A stretch of DNA of 64,000 bases from Adiantum capillus-veneris (GCA_014529385.2 CM043942.1:49238274-49302273); one strand, 5' to 3'; positions 10,215-22,955 are shown, counted from the first letter of the stretch. Translations and numbers: made by a program. The notes: generated by a model from the letters alone, not told the origin.

Positions 10215-11057
10215 TCAATTATCAATGATGAATTTATTTCCTAGAGGATGCGTTCGACCACTTAAAAGATCAACTCGAATGACAGAGTCTTGGAACTGTA
10301 AGTAGACGTGGTTTTTGGACCAGTCATGCACCATTTTTGCTTCCCTCATGAATGGACGCCCTAAGATCATCTCAAATGACATAGGATGCTTGGAAAAATC
10401 CATAACAATGAAAGTCTGTCTTACCTTGTGTCCCAAGACCTTGATTCTGAGATCCTTTAGCATTCCAATAGGCGTAACAATAGATCCATTAGCCATTTTT
10501 ACCACTACGCTTGTGGCTTCAAGGTGAGGCCGCCCCATAGACTCCCAACAACTCTTTGTCACCATGCTGACTCCCGCACCACCGTCAAGGACCCCCTTTA
10601 CAGTTAATCCTTTAGTAGTGATTGGTAGAGTAGCATTAGATTCATCACCTTCAAAGTATTGCCCCAACTTGTTAACGGGTACTTCAATTACAGATTCATG
10701 TCCCGCTAGGTCAGATGATGGTGCTAAATGTTCCTCATCATTCATTACCGAGTCAGGTTTGTTCATATGTGCAAACTGTGGTAATCCGGCCTGTAATTCT
10801 CCATTGAGGAAGGCTCGAAGAGCTGAGACTAGCTCGAGGTCTTTATATAGTTTGGACATGATGGTGGTTCTAACTTCTGAAGACATGAAATCCATCAATT
10901 TGGAAACATTTAATGGCATCTTGTGGGACGTAGGACCCTGACAAGAGAATGGTGAAGATGGAATCTCCACTTCCTCAAGGGGGTCGGGCATTCCCTCACC
11001 AAACATTCTCTCTAGTAGGAAAAGGTGTGTGTCCACTTTCAGATGTCCTACGCTCAC
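10215..11057 (-). pseudogene. Gypsy-A aspartic protease region
   Basis: 280-codon minus-strand frame with a retropepsin-like active-site signature (KGVLDGGAGVSMVTKSCW) followed by the flap-like and ILGRPFM segments typical of Ty3/Gypsy proteases. The N-terminal half (PLEEVEIPSSPF onward) is a conserved pre-protease region also seen in the two GagPro elements. In known families this enzyme cuts the Gag-Pol polyprotein inside the particle. Confidence 0.85.
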
Positions 11058-11280
11058 TCTCTTCCCGAATGATACTGGGTATAGCTAATGGCCTGTAGTT
11101 CTTGTGAGGTTGAACTTGTGTGGGAAACACTGTGTCCGACATCTAGATATGTTTGGGTTCAGGTTCTAATGTTCGTTGAGTTTCTTCCACCAAACCCCTC
11201 AGTTGTTGGACTCGTTCAATTTCCACTGTTGGGTTTGGATAGGTTCCAATCTTTCTCTTGCAATCCTCATTTTTTGTCTC

Positions 11281-13380
11281 TCATGGCTTATCTTGGGGGT
11301 TCGCAACTGGGTGGTTTAACTTTGAATACTCTTTTGGTGTTCGTCGTAATTCCCTCTCGTGATCCTCCTCACTGGCTTTTTCCTTTGCAGTAGCAGTTTT
11401 GGTCTCCGTGGTCTCTATCGAATCTGAGTCATCCTCAGGGTCATTCATATACACGGGATCCTCTCCTGTCCCTATGTTAGTCTTTGAACTAGGTTTTGAG
11501 CTAGAAGCATTAAGGGATTTCTTTCTTCGTGTTTTCTTCTTTCTCGCTCGGCCAATGGATGCAGCATCTCTCTCTTCGAGGATGTAATTTTGCTTTTGGA
11601 GCATCAACCGTGTGAGTGCATTCACTGGTGCTATGTTTATAGTTGGTGGTGTCCCATCAACAATCTCTATTATGTTCAATGGTGTGATTTTCGGTGCGTT
11701 TGGATTGTTAGGACACTGTGCGATCAAATGATCTATGCCACAACGATTACAAGTGAGTATTGGCATTGCCAATGCACTCCCTTGACTTGTTTGCATTAGT
11801 GCGGCATTCTTTTGCATTCTAATGGGGCACTCAGCTACTCGATGTGGTCCACCACATTCGTAGCACTGAAGAGGTGGTCTCCTGGTAAAACTATTAATGT
11901 TTTGGCCTCTTGCTGCTAGCGCAGTAGCTTGATATACCGGTTTGATTTGTCCCCAATGGTCTTCCATATAGTACATGGGACACTCCTCAAGCATGTCGAC
12001 TCCATAGGTGATACTAGAGTCTATGTCCTCTTCGCAATCTACATAAGTACTAGATGACTCGCAACCTATTTGGTTCATAGGTGTAACTCTTGGATGAGGG
12101 GGTTGCGGTCCTAGCATTGGAGGTGGCAACGGTGTGGTTTGGACCACATTTTGGGTTCTAGGGACCATGTGCTGTAATGGCAACTGTTGCTCCATGGGTG
12201 GGGTAGGCATCAATGCAGGAACTCGAGGTGAGTCTGCCCAAGCTATAGGCAGTCTATTTTCCATGATGCGTTTAAGCATTAGGCAATCCTTCGCTTGATG
12301 GCCATACCTACCACACGCGTTACAAGTCCCATTAAACTTTACTCTGAAAGTAAAGCATTCACTCGTAGTATGTGGGCCCAAGCAAATTGAGCACCATTGT
12401 TGCTCCCTTCTTGGATACATATGAGTGTTTTGTGGAGCACGATTACCCCTAAGGCTTTCTTGAATGGCCTTTGTGAGATCAGCCAAAGTCATCTCAGATA
12501 TCGTTTGATCTTTCACGATTGGCTTTATCTTCATTGGCTCATGCCCTGATGCTTGCGAGCTACTAGACTTCGGCTCGGCAGACACTCTTTCTCCTGCAAT
12601 CATTAAATTATCCTCCAATTGGATTGCATTCATGGTGACTGCTTCCCAAGTAGTGATACCTCTAATGACTAGGCCATTATAAATACTTTCATGTCGTAGT
12701 CCCCTAATGAATCTATCGAGCAATTGGTTGTTGTTGAATCGCTCGTTTGGATTGCATCGAGAATTCAAATTCTTTAGGCGACTAATGAAGTCTCTCACGG
12801 ATTCACCTTCTTCTCGTTGGGCTTTCTGGAGCTGAGAGGCTACACCCCAAAGTACTCCCTCTCGTATGTATTCTTTTAAGAACAGTCTCCTAAGAGTAGA
12901 GTAGATCGTTTTCTCTTCTACTCTTAAGCTTCTATACCAATCTCCAGCCTTTCCGCTTAGGGTCAAACTCAAAGCCTTACACTTATGTAGCTCATTGTGC
13001 TCTTCCAAGGAATCGCACACATGTTCAAAGACTTCCATATGCTTTCTAGCATCTCCATCTCCACTGAATTTCTGTGTGAGCTTAGCTACTTGAAGTGCCT
13101 TGCTCCTAGGCTCTCTATCAGGTGCACTACGCATGTTTTCCGCAATAGAGTGACCGATAGTTTGAGCAAATGCTGCCAAATCTCCTATTTGAGCAGGTAT
13201 AATGGGTGTATGTGCTCCTGGAACCACATGTGAGATGGGAGTTGGCCTTGGCCTTGGCATATGCGCGGCTCTTGGGTCCCATATTTCGTATGGTGGTGTA
13301 CCAGACGGTGGTCCAAAGTTTACAGGCGTGGCCCTAGGCATAGGGGGTGCCTGATATGGCATGTTATTATTAAATGGCAT
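11281..13380 (-). pseudogene. Gypsy-A Gag region with four CCHC knuckles
   Basis: Long minus-strand frame of 699 codons. It has a Pro-rich N terminus, then a capsid-like domain (GDWYRSLRVEEKTIYSTLRR, then EYIREGVLWGVASQLQK, then RDFISRLKNLNSRC), then the nucleocapsid region. Four CCHC-type knuckles are visible: CSICLGPHTTSEC, CNACGRYGHQAKDC, CYECGGPHRVAEC and CNRCGIDHLIAQC. Only the second has the usual four-residue gap before His; the others have three. A Lys/Arg-rich and acidic tail follows, then the protease frame. The capsid-like part is roughly 85% identical by eye to that of GagPro-2. Confidence 0.88.
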
Positions 13381-13410
13381 GGCTCCACTTGTATAAGAGC
13401 TTGGATAATT

Positions 13411-14759
13411 CTATTGTGGATTGTAAGCTCTTGGAATAATCGGAGGTGTAGGAGCTACATGAGGCTGAGGTACGACAGGTGCACATGATTGATACATACA
13501 TGTAGGTATAGTTGGGGGCACTGTGCTACTAGGCATTGGCGCAGTGTTAACAAATGAACTCCATGGTGTATTTCTTGTCATGCTCACCACTGGGATATGC
13601 ATGGTAGCCGTAGTGTCATTAAGAGAAAGATGAGCTAGATCTGGGAAGGTAAAGCTGCCACTTGTGGGCTCAAATTGTACTGAGGCCCCTGGCAAAACAA
13701 CATATGGAGGATCAATGGGGCTCACTGAGAGAGTCTCCATTTGTGATAGGGTTGGTTGGTTGGCCTTTCCCGTATCCAAGAATCTCATTAGGCCTGTTAA
13801 AGGCATGTTGATCCCTGTGTTCTGTCTTTCTAACTCGACAATCCTATGGAGGACATCACAGACTTTCTGGTGTTGCTCATCTATGCTAGTAGCACCCGAT
13901 GTGGATTGTAGAACATCTAACCAACCCACATGATAGGTGTGTCCTGTGTACCGATCAATTAAAGCTTCTACTTGTAGGTCATACTCCCAATTTTCGTTTA
14001 GGAATATCCCATCTAGGCCTGGCGTGCTGGAGGTTTCCCTCGAAGTGGAAGCATTATTGCTCCCCATCGTTGGCCCCTCTGTGACTGCTACCTTGGGAGC
14101 ACTCGGTTGCTCGGCTTGCATGATTGTTGTCATAGGAGCCTTTGCTTTCAGGGCTCGACTTTGTTCTAGCCTTCGTAGGTTATCAATTTCCCTCTCCCTT
14201 GTTGCTTGCATATAGCGTTCGATCTCTTGTACTTCGGCAAGACTCCTACCATCGGGTAGTAAAACCTCAGAGGGAGATAGTCCTAAAGGATCAGGAGGTG
14301 CAGTGGATGGAACATTCACATGCACACTCTCAAGAAGCATAGGGTCTATTTTAGGCATGAATGACGAATTTACTTCCCCACTCCCTTCATTTATTTCATT
14401 AACCGCATGTTCGGAGCGAGTAGCTCTACATAAGGGTTTTTTAAGCGGCTAAACATGCTGGACCCGGGCCGTGGGCCCATGGCATGCATGTCTTGACTTG
14501 AACCATCAGGGTTTGGTGTAGGATACCCCTCCATGACTTCGTAGTCAGAGGAAGAATCACTAGACGCGATATGAGGATCTTGGGTCGCGCTACCTTGAGT
14601 CCCGGCCGAAGGTCCAGAACCTAAGGTGGAGGAATAATGGGTGCCTGCGTAAATGGAGGCACTACCAATATGCTCGTGCTCTAACACTCGTCCAGAGCGT
14701 AGGTTCATATGACTTGGATCCCCTAGAAGTGTTAGTGAGTGCCCGTGAAGGCTGCTCAC
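13411..14759 (-). pseudogene. Gypsy-A Gag N-terminal region
   Basis: Two minus-strand frames (14391-14759 and 13411-14358) upstream of the main Gag frame. The first starts MSSLHGHSLTLLGDPSHMNL and is Ser/Gly-rich. The second carries a stretch with LNENWEYDLQVEALIDRYTG, matched by the corresponding parts of both GagPro elements, then Pro-rich sequence. It is probably the matrix-like and linker part of Gag; no named domain was recognised. Confidence 0.65.
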
Positions 14760-15525
14760 CTAGTCTTTTTGGGTGTTTTGCAACCCAAGTCTTTTCTTAA
14801 TTTTTTTTTTATTTTTTGATTTTTTGGTCCTTTTTTTCTGACCCATCTAAAGAATAAAACGTATGATAGCTCAAAACGAGCGTCTTCGTCAGAGGGACGT
14901 GTCGTGCTTTACAGCCCTCCGTTTGGTCACTTTATGCCCTCGGAATCCCTAAAACCGTCAATTTCTAGTAGGGAACTAGGCCCAAATTAGAAAGTCTAAG
15001 GGTGCAAGTGGGAAGAGAAGGGAGGAGAGTGGAGGACTTGCCCCACATGCTCTCATTCCCTCTTGAGGGGGTAGGGTATATATATAAGAGTGAGTCTAGT
15101 ATATATCATAAGACTGAGGGCTGAGGCCTGGGCCTGGGCTTAGGGAAATGATCCTGATCCCGATCGGAATTTTAGTGTCAACAGCTCACAGACAGCTCAT
15201 TACCTTATCTACTTACTAACAGTGCTGCTAACCACTAACTAATCTATTAATTGCTTACTAACAGTGAGCTAACTGTCCACAGAAATTGCTAACTGCCTTC
15301 CTACCTATTCATTCATTGCAAACAAGCTAATGACTACTAATTGTGCAAAGACTGTGTGCAAACAGAAAACACAACATTATGCAGAAATCACAGAACTTGC
15401 AGACAATACAGAAATTAACAACTTGCAGAAAAAAAACTCATTCCTCTTCCTCTTCCTCCTCTTTCCTACTACAAACAACTCATAGGAGAAGCACAAAGTG
15501 CCTCTTGGGCTTAGTGCAGGGCGAT
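14760..15525 (-). other. Gypsy-A untranslated leader
   Basis: Non-coding leader between primer site and Gag. The block around 15000-15160 (AGTCTAAGGGTGCAAGTGGG, TATATATATAAGAGTGAG, GGCCTGGGCCTGGGC) is conserved in both GagPro elements. The part next to the primer site (15180-15480), rich in CTAAC words, is not. Conserved leader sequence in such elements often serves packaging or translation, but that is inference here. Confidence 0.6.
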
Positions 15526-15544
15526 TCCTCGGCAGCGGCGCCAA
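15526..15544 (-). promoter_or_regulatory. Primer-binding site, tRNA-Asp type
   Basis: Minus strand reads TTGGCGCCGCTGCCGAGGA, three bases inside the 5' LTR end. It matches the complement of a plant tRNA-Asp 3' end (TGGCGCCGTTGCCGGGGA) with about two differences. Confidence 0.85.
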
Positions 15545-15547
15545 AAA

Positions 15548-15782
15548 TGTGCGCTCCTTGCCGCACTGTCGAAGCAAGGACCTTGCCTAACACTGTGTGT
15601 GAGCCATAGACGGCTCCAAGCACACAACTAGCTTAACTAGTAAGCTCAAAAGAGGGCAATGGTGTGTCACTCACCGCTCTATGCTCCTGCCGTGGAGGAT
15701 TCCTCGCCGCGAAGAAGAAGGAGACGCCGCTACGTCGTGCTCAACCGCTTCACTGCCGTCGTGCCGCCGCAATGCTTGATCG

Positions 15783-15828
<46 letters not shown>

Positions 15829-16142
15829 CACACACACACAAGGAGGTGAAGAAGAAGAAGATGGAGATGGAGATGGAGCAAGAGCACTCTTCTATTGCAC
15901 AAATGAGAGAATGAGTGAATTTTAGGTTTAGTTGGCTTTTATATGAGCTCACCCCATTCACACTTGGGCGCCCATGCTTAGCCAACTAATCCCTTGAATG
16001 TCCCAGTTAGAGTGCGCCTCTCATCCGCGATCACTCTTACCCTTTTCCTATTGGTCCGACAAGCCCGGTACCTGACTCTACCAAATACATAATACACGTC
16101 CGTCGTAGGTGATGGGGTGTCCTTGAGCCGTGAGGGTTAACA
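15548..16142 (-). repeat. Gypsy-A 5' LTR
   Basis: 595 bp repeat with TG...CA ends. It contains a minus-strand TATA-like CATATAAAAG (15936-15945), then a long CA/CT microsatellite (15785-15840) and a short basic open stretch. It is followed by TCCTT, identical to the bases before the 3' LTR. Confidence 0.9.
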
Positions 16143-16174
16143 TCCTTCGACAGATATGTGGCTTTGGCTATAAG

Positions 16175-19100
16175 AAAAAGAGAGCAAAAAATTGAGCAAG
16201 AGAGAATCTTATGCTTAGAATAAAGGATAAAACTCAATTTTTGATGCTTATAAAGGGTGACAATTGTGTTATCAAATATCTGGAAGGTTCCCTAAAGCTC
16301 TAGATCCAAAAAAAAAGGAGAATATAAGAAGACAAAGGAAACAAACTTGTAAGATTGAAAATGAAACAAAACTAAAGAAAACAATGAAACTAGGACTGGA
16401 CGAGTTTGGAGAAACACAATGGACCAAGGTTAAGAGAAGTAAGAAGTACAGAGAGCTTAAGAAAACTCTCAAGGAGGTATGGACAATAGAAGTAGAAAGT
16501 GGAGAAGAAGAATATAAGAAAAATGAGGACAAAATGAGTGTTCCTTCCCACTACAAAAAATTCACTATACAAGATCGGAGGGTAGTAATGATGCAACCTC
16601 TACGAGAGCGAAAGGACAAGGAGTCCTACGATGGGCCCTAGAATAAATAAAATAGACTTGGTAGGGCTAGGAGAAGAACCACGACCAGCCTACATAGCAA
16701 TTGATCCAAGTCCGAAAGAGGAGGAAAAGCTTGTAAGTCTTCTCAAGGAGTACAAGGACGTGTTTGCTTGGTCATATAAAGACCCGGAAGGGGTAGATCC
16801 TACGATATGCCAACACACAATCCCCTTAAAGCCCGATGCAAAACCTAGTTGGTAGAGACCTTACACGTACAATGATACATTTGCTAAGCGCATCAAAGAC
16901 GAGACTGATAAATTAAAGGAGACGAAGTTTATCTACAAGATAGAACACACCGATTGGGTATCTCCCATTGTGGTAGTGCCTAAGAAGAATGGAAAACTAT
17001 GAGTGTGTGTGAATCTAAAGAAGGTTAATGCCACCACGATAAAGGATAATTATAACTTACCTATTCCTAACCATGTCTTAGAACGAGTGACAGGTAAGCG
17101 GGCGTACTCCTTCTTAGATGGATACTCAGAATATAACCAACTCGTAATTGCTCTTGAAGATCAATACAAGATAGATTTTGCCATGGAATGGGGAATATGT
17201 GCATATAGGGTGATGCATTTTGGCTTGAACAATGCCCCAGCAACGTTTCAGACGTTGATGGCACATGCCTTTAAGGAATACTTAAGTATTTTCTTGAAAA
17301 TTTACATGGACGACTTATGTGTGCATTCTCTCTTGAGAGATGAACATACATAGCACCTAAGAAAAGTATTGGAGAAGTGCCAAACTTATAGAATTTGTCT
17401 CAACCTAGAAAATTGCATATTCATGGTTAGACATGGCAGAATCCTGGGACATATTGTCTTAGAGAACGGTATATCTACCGACTTGGACAAGATAAAAGAA
17501 CTTGTGGAACTGCTTAGACCAAACAATGCAAAGAAATTTCATTTCTTTATTGGACATTGTGGTTACTATGGGAGGTTTATACACATGTATGCAGTTATTG
17601 CCCAACCCTTGTACAGACTTATAGTGGCCTTTGTATGGACGAATGAGTGTGAGGACTCATTCAAAAAATTGAAGAAAGCACTTATATATGCTTCAATGCT
17701 GAAAGCACCTGATGGGGGAAAAATCTTTCATGTTCATATTGATGCTTTGGCATTTGCTATTGGATGCATTTTGGCTCACCCAAGAGATGGAAAAATGGAT
17801 TTTCCAGTCTGCTATGCAAGCAGGCAGCTTAATAGTGCTGAAAAGAACTACACCACCACGGAATGAGAGGGGCTTGGGACGATATATGCTGTTAAGAAAT
17901 TTTGACATTATCACCTTGAAACACGTTCATGTTTTTTACCGATCATCAAGCCCTCCTATACCTCGTAAACAAACCATGCAATACCAAAGAATTGTTCGAT
18001 GATTCATCATATTGCTAGAGTTTGATTTTATCATCATGGTCAAAAAAGGAAAGATGCATCTACGAGAAGATCATCTTTCTAGATTACCAAATGGGGAAGC
18101 TCCAGAAGGGGTAGATGATGACATGTCTGACACATATCTTTTCAACATTGAAATGATACCAAAGTGGTCGGAGGAGAAAGTCCATATACTATCATATGGA
18201 GGAGAGTTTAATAAAACAAGGTAGGAATGTAAAAGACGAATGATTCTACACGCAAGACATTTAAATTACTTGGTGGACGTTTGTATCATTTAGGACTCAA
18301 CAACACCTTACGATTATGCATAAGTCCGGAGGAGTAAAATTGTTATCTTGTGGAAGCACATGTTCAAGGCTTAGCATTTCATTGCTCTCAAATGAAGACA
18401 TACCAATGCCTGAAACAGTTAGGAGATTATTGGCCAATTATGAAAATTGATGTTCATATGTACGTCACCCAATGTGCAGCCTGTAGGACAAAACCATGGG
18501 TAGAAAATGCTACATTGTTTCAGTAACAATTGCACCAAAATGGAGCCAGTACATAATTGACTACCTAACAACGAGCAAGTTTCCTAAAAATACCTCTAAG
18601 GCACAACAAAGAGCTATAGAAATCGAGGTTCAAGAGTTCACACTAATTGAAAATCAATTGTATAAGAGAGGAAAAGACAATCAGCTTAAGATATGTGCAA
18701 TTGAAGAGATGTACTTGCAAATCCTAGGGCAAGCACATGGAGGAATCAGTGGAGTCCATTCTTGGGGGACAAGACGATAAAAAATGTCTTAACCGTGGGA
18801 ATATGGTGGCCTACATTGTACATGAAAGCTGCTGAATACGTAAAGAGATTTGATTCTTGTCAGCATACCAAGGTCCGAATAAGGAGAGATGAGATGCCCT
18901 TACGGCCAATGATGGAAGCCAGAGAATTTGCTAAGTGGGGCATAGATTTTGTTGGACCAATTTCACCCTCCGCTTATCTCACTCCCAATATATCATTGTG
19001 GCTATAAACTATCTCACAAAATGGGCTGAAGCAAAGGCCACACAAAAAGCGGATGCAAGGACCACTGCATAGTTTCTATATAAAAATATATTTGTTAGAT

Positions 19101-19800
19101 ATGGCCTACCCATAGAATTTTTAAGTGGATCATGGCACACATTTCATTAGTGAAGTCATTGAAAACCTTTTAGATGGATTCATGGTAGTTCACAAGAAGT
19201 TTGTGCCATATCATCCACAAGCAAATGGATAGTTGAAAGCTACAAACAAAACTCTATGCACTGTCTTGACCAAAATAGTGTCTGATTCGCAAACCGATTG
19301 GGATCACAAGTTACACTCTACGTTGTGGGCTTATAGAGTAGCCTACAAAACCTCTATTGGAACAACACTATACAACATGGACTTAACGCTATCTTGCCTA
19401 TGGAATTCCTGATCCCAACACTATGGGTAGCTAAACAACTTGAATGGACGGGCCATGAATTATCTTCAAGCCTAGAGGACCTTGAAAAGCTGGATGAGCT
19501 TTGCTTAAAAGCTATAGATTCTATCTATGCTCTAAAAAGAAGGCAAAAAGAATTTTTCAATAAGCATGTACGCTCGAAAGAGTTTAAAACAAGAGACTAT
19601 GTCCTGGTTTATACATTGCAACAACATGCTAAGAAACTTATAAAGCGAGGGATGGGACCCTTTGTGAATTATCACCAAGTGGTGCCATCAAGCTTCTCAT
19701 CTTTACAGCAACAGACCTTAGTCTATATGCTCTTATTGCACAAGATGCTAGCTTTGATCAAAATCGAGTAAGAGATTTTGAAGCCAGATTCAATGTGACA
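16175..19800 (+). mobile_element. Gypsy-B: decayed Ty3/Gypsy pol (broken)
   Basis: Plus-strand pol fossil without visible LTRs. In order it has a Lys-rich pre-RT segment (16264-16641), RT (16640-17640; LLKEYKDVFAWSYKDPEGVD, FLDGYSEYNQL, FGLNNAPATFQ, YMDDLCV, LGHIVLENGIS), RNase H (17700-17990; FHVHIDALAFAIGCIL, ASRQLNSAEKNY), the integrase zinc region (18690-18870; HGGISGVH, CQHTK) and the integrase core (18930-19380; WGIDFVGPISPS, NYLTKWAEAKAT). It is old, with well over ten breaks. Similarity to the Gypsy-A RT is moderate, so it belongs to a related but separate family. It abuts the unrecognised ORF family on the left and Copia-A on the right. Confidence 0.85.
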
Positions 19801-21360
19801 CATCATTAAGAATGGTTCTCTACGTATTCACATACTGGTGGGTGGCAGAGTGAAGCTTGATGATGCCTATGAGCTCAAAATACATGGTGCTAGAGACATC
19901 AAGCTAGTCATGCAAAATGGCACATAATTCATAGTCAAAAATGTTAGACATGTTCCCAGGTCAACAAAATGTTTTGTATCTACTCGTCAACTTGATGACT
20001 TGGGGCACAACCACCAATTCAGAACGCAAATTTTGTGATTTTTAGGGGTTTAAAACATGGAACGCTTTACTCTATGTTTGTTTTGTGTGTAAAAGAGGAT
20101 TGTATATCCATAGATGAGCTTCCGTCTACTGAGTTATGGCATATCCAGGTAGGCCATATGAGCCAAAAGGGAATGAAAACACTAGCTCATTTTGGTTACT
20201 TTCCTGTGTGAAGTTATTCTGACTTTTCTATATGTGAGCACTCCATTTCTGGTAAACAAACTAGGACCACCTCATCCCCATTGAATAGGAAGTGTATGCA
20301 GCCACTAGAGCTTGTGCATAGCAACATTTACAATCCTATGTAGACCAAGTCTCTAGGGGGAGCTAGCTATTTTGTGATTTTCATAGATGATTCCACTAGG
20401 AAGGTGTGGGTTGTCCTTTGCGATATGAGGATCGGGTCTTCTCTACTTTCGAGAAATTCTTAGCACTAGTAGAAAATCAATCTGGAAAGAAGTTTACTAC
20501 AACTTGAGGATTGATAATGGTGGAGAATATGTCTCCAAGGATTCAATAATTTCTATAGTAAGAGAGGTATTAAGAGGCAGCTTAGTGCACATTACACACC
20601 TAATCACAATGTAATTGCAGAAAGGATGAATCATACAATCAAAAGCGAGTCACAACCATGCTTTCTATGGAAAATTTGACTCAAACCTTTTGAGAAGAGG
20701 TAGTATTGGCAACAGTACATATTATCAATCAATCACCTAGTATGCCATTGAATTAATAGATTCTAGAGTATTTGCGGTTTGGAAAGAAACCACATTATGA
20801 TCATTTGCGTGTTTTGGATGTGAGGTATGCACATGTGCCCAAAGAACTTTGAAAAAAACTAGACCCAAAGTCACACAAGTGCATTTTCCTTAGTTATGGT
20901 GTAGATGGAGGGATGGGATATCATCTTTGGCACCAAAATCTTGCAAAGTAATTCACAGTTCACATTTTATCTTCAATGAGTCAAAAATGCACAAAAAACC
21001 TATCAAAGAGGTTGAGTATAGAAAAAGTCACATTTAGGTTATTCCCTCATATTCTGTGAAAACTCAGAAGCCAGAGTGCCATTGCTTGGCAAGAAGTTAA
21101 AACCATTGAGGTGTGAGGTAACATCTCATCTGAGATGCATAGACGAATAAGAGTTTGGAGCTTGTTATGATACAAATTGATGAAAACGTAGCCAAATTCT
21201 CTTACGAAGAGCCTAGCTACAGAGCATTTTGTAATGTGCATCGATTTAATGGGTGTAGGATGAGCAATTTGAATAAGGGTGAGGCTGGTGTGCTTCATGG
21301 ATGTACATACTAGTTTTAGTCACCACTTACAATCACATTGGACTTTAAGTGGGAGATTTT

Positions 21361-21597
21361 TGTTTTAGGTAAAGGCCTTGTAGCTGGCTGCCTGGGACAC
21401 CCCTACCCTCACTAATCACTAACCCTTGTATTCCTTCTACATACAAAAAGAATAAAGGTGACACAAACAAACATTGGCTCTGTGTTTCCCAAAGGCTTGG
21501 TCTCTCTCCTCTCCTCTTCTCCTTCCCCCTTCCTGCATGCACACTAGCACGGGGATCCACTCCCCTCACTAGTGATCTAAGATCTTAGATAGAGCAA
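21361..21597 (+). repeat. LTR-like segment
   Basis: Follows a purine-rich PPT-like AAGTGGGAGA (21346-21357) and begins TGTTTTAGGTAAAGGCC, as Copia-type LTRs often do. The right end is placed near AGATAGAGCA by its CA end only. No partner LTR and no convincing primer site were found, so this may be a single LTR from an otherwise lost element. Confidence 0.35.
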
Positions 21598-21599
21598 AC

Positions 21600-22955
21600 G
21601 ACTCTGGTCACACTTGGAGCCAAAATAGATTTGGGTAAGGATGAAGTTTGGACATCTAAACCAGCAACAAAGAAGCAAAAGCTCATCAAAAAGTTATGGG
21701 ATCAGCTTAGTGCTCGAGTTAGTAAGAAAATTGCCGCCACATCAATAGTTGAGAAAAACAACGGAATCTACTTTTGAAAAAGCTCTTGGAACATTCGAGG
21801 CAATAGTAATTGTGTTGCAAGGCACCAACCCAAAGACTTCAATTAGATTGTAGAAGAGTCCAAAGCACCTCTAAACAACCCATTGTTGTCACCTCCACTA
21901 TCATTGAAACATCAATGGATAGGTTATAGGCACTCCAAATGAATAAACTGGTAGAAAGTAGGGTCATGGACACATCTTGGAAGCTACCAGTTTCATATAA
22001 AAGCCTAGTAATTACATACAAAGTTGATAAGTTATATCCAAAGACTATTACAAATAGCTATGTAGTGATGATCCATACGGGTTGCAACACTATAGTAAAT
22101 TCCATTGATTAGATGATGCAAGCCTAGACTTCTATCAAGCAATGTCTGACATAACCTGTATTGAGGCGAAATTGGAAAGAGAGGTCCTCAAGTCTGAAAA
22201 ACAAAGGAAAGAGATCATTTCAAAGAAAGAATATTTAAGTAATGTAGAATGTAGACACGAGAAGGATCACAATACCATCAAGGCACTTCAACAATAGGTG
22301 GAATAGATAAAGACCCAAAACTCCACTCTGAGTGCGGATAAGTGGAGACTAACCAAGGATATGAGTATGGAGAGGGTGCAGTTAGACCAAAAGAATACTT
22401 ATAGTTTGCAATAATTTAAAGGAATTGCATATTGTATTGAAATATCCTCAATAAATGCATTTACCAATCCATGGAGGATATATCTGATACTGATGGAAAT
22501 CTCACTTTGAATTTTGAAGACTTGGAAAATCGGGGTGATTACCATAAAGGAGGATTCAAAAGAGAAAACTTTAGTTTATACTGTCACATTTGCCAATGAA
22601 GCCCTCATTGAACATCTAACTCACAATGTGGATGAGGATAAAGAAGATGAAGATGATGAGTAGGATAAAGATAGGGAGACTGGGGCAGGAGTTTTAGATA
22701 AGAAGGATGATGACGATGTCCAATCCCCTCCACCCTCCAGCTATTGTGGGTATTGTGGGTATTGTGGGTAGCCTGGAAGGATGTGTTGAATGAGTGTCAA
22801 AAATGAAAGACGACTAATCAACTTCAAAGAAATGATGACGCAATGGTAGAGCCAGATTGGCATGCTGATTAAGTATACCAATGAATTGCTCCAATTCTCA
22901 ATGAAAGCCTCAAAAATCTTGCAACAAAGCAAGCTCTGAACTCCAATTTAGAGAG
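21600..22955 (+). pseudogene. Unrecognised coiled-coil and acidic protein remnant (broken)
   Basis: Plus-strand coding-like remains in changing frames. An opening segment (IDLGKDEVWTSKPATKKQKL, KLWDQLSARVSKKIAA) leads to a coiled-coil-like, Lys/Glu-rich stretch (IEAKLEREVLKSEKQRKEII), then an acidic tail (DEDKEDEDDE) and a short TATTGTGGG tandem repeat (22743-22769). It ends with MLIKYTNELLQFSMKASKIL where the minus-strand ORF family copy 2 begins. The family is not recognised. The position right after an LTR-like segment suggests a retroelement accessory or gag-like ORF. Confidence 0.35.

Larger units (their letters stand above)
1402..16142 (-). mobile_element. Gypsy-A: Ty3/Gypsy LTR retrotransposon with nested TIR element (broken)
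   Basis: Minus-strand LTR element bounded by TGTGCGC...GGTTAACA repeats and flanked by the 5 bp duplication TCCTT (1397-1401 and 16143-16147). In coding order it holds the 5' LTR (15548-16142), a tRNA-Asp-type primer site, a long leader, Gag with CCHC knuckles, an aspartic protease, a linker, and a reverse-transcriptase region running into the 3' LTR. No integrase is seen, so the element is incomplete, with several breaks. The two LTRs look about 98% alike by eye, which suggests a fairly recent insertion. The 3' LTR is split by a 6.2 kb element (1456-7692) that must have arrived later. The tRNA-Asp primer and non-chromodomain layout suggest the Tat/Athila side of Ty3/Gypsy; that placement is inference. 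Confidence 0.88.

Noticed and set aside
14827-15180. TATATATATA in the leader as a promoter
   Set aside because: It lies downstream of the LTR promoter within the leader and in the wrong place for the element's transcription; kept only as a conserved leader block.
15526-15544. Partial tRNA gene suggested by similarity to tRNA-Asp
   Set aside because: Only the 3'-end complement is present, right next to an LTR: a primer-binding site, not a tRNA gene.
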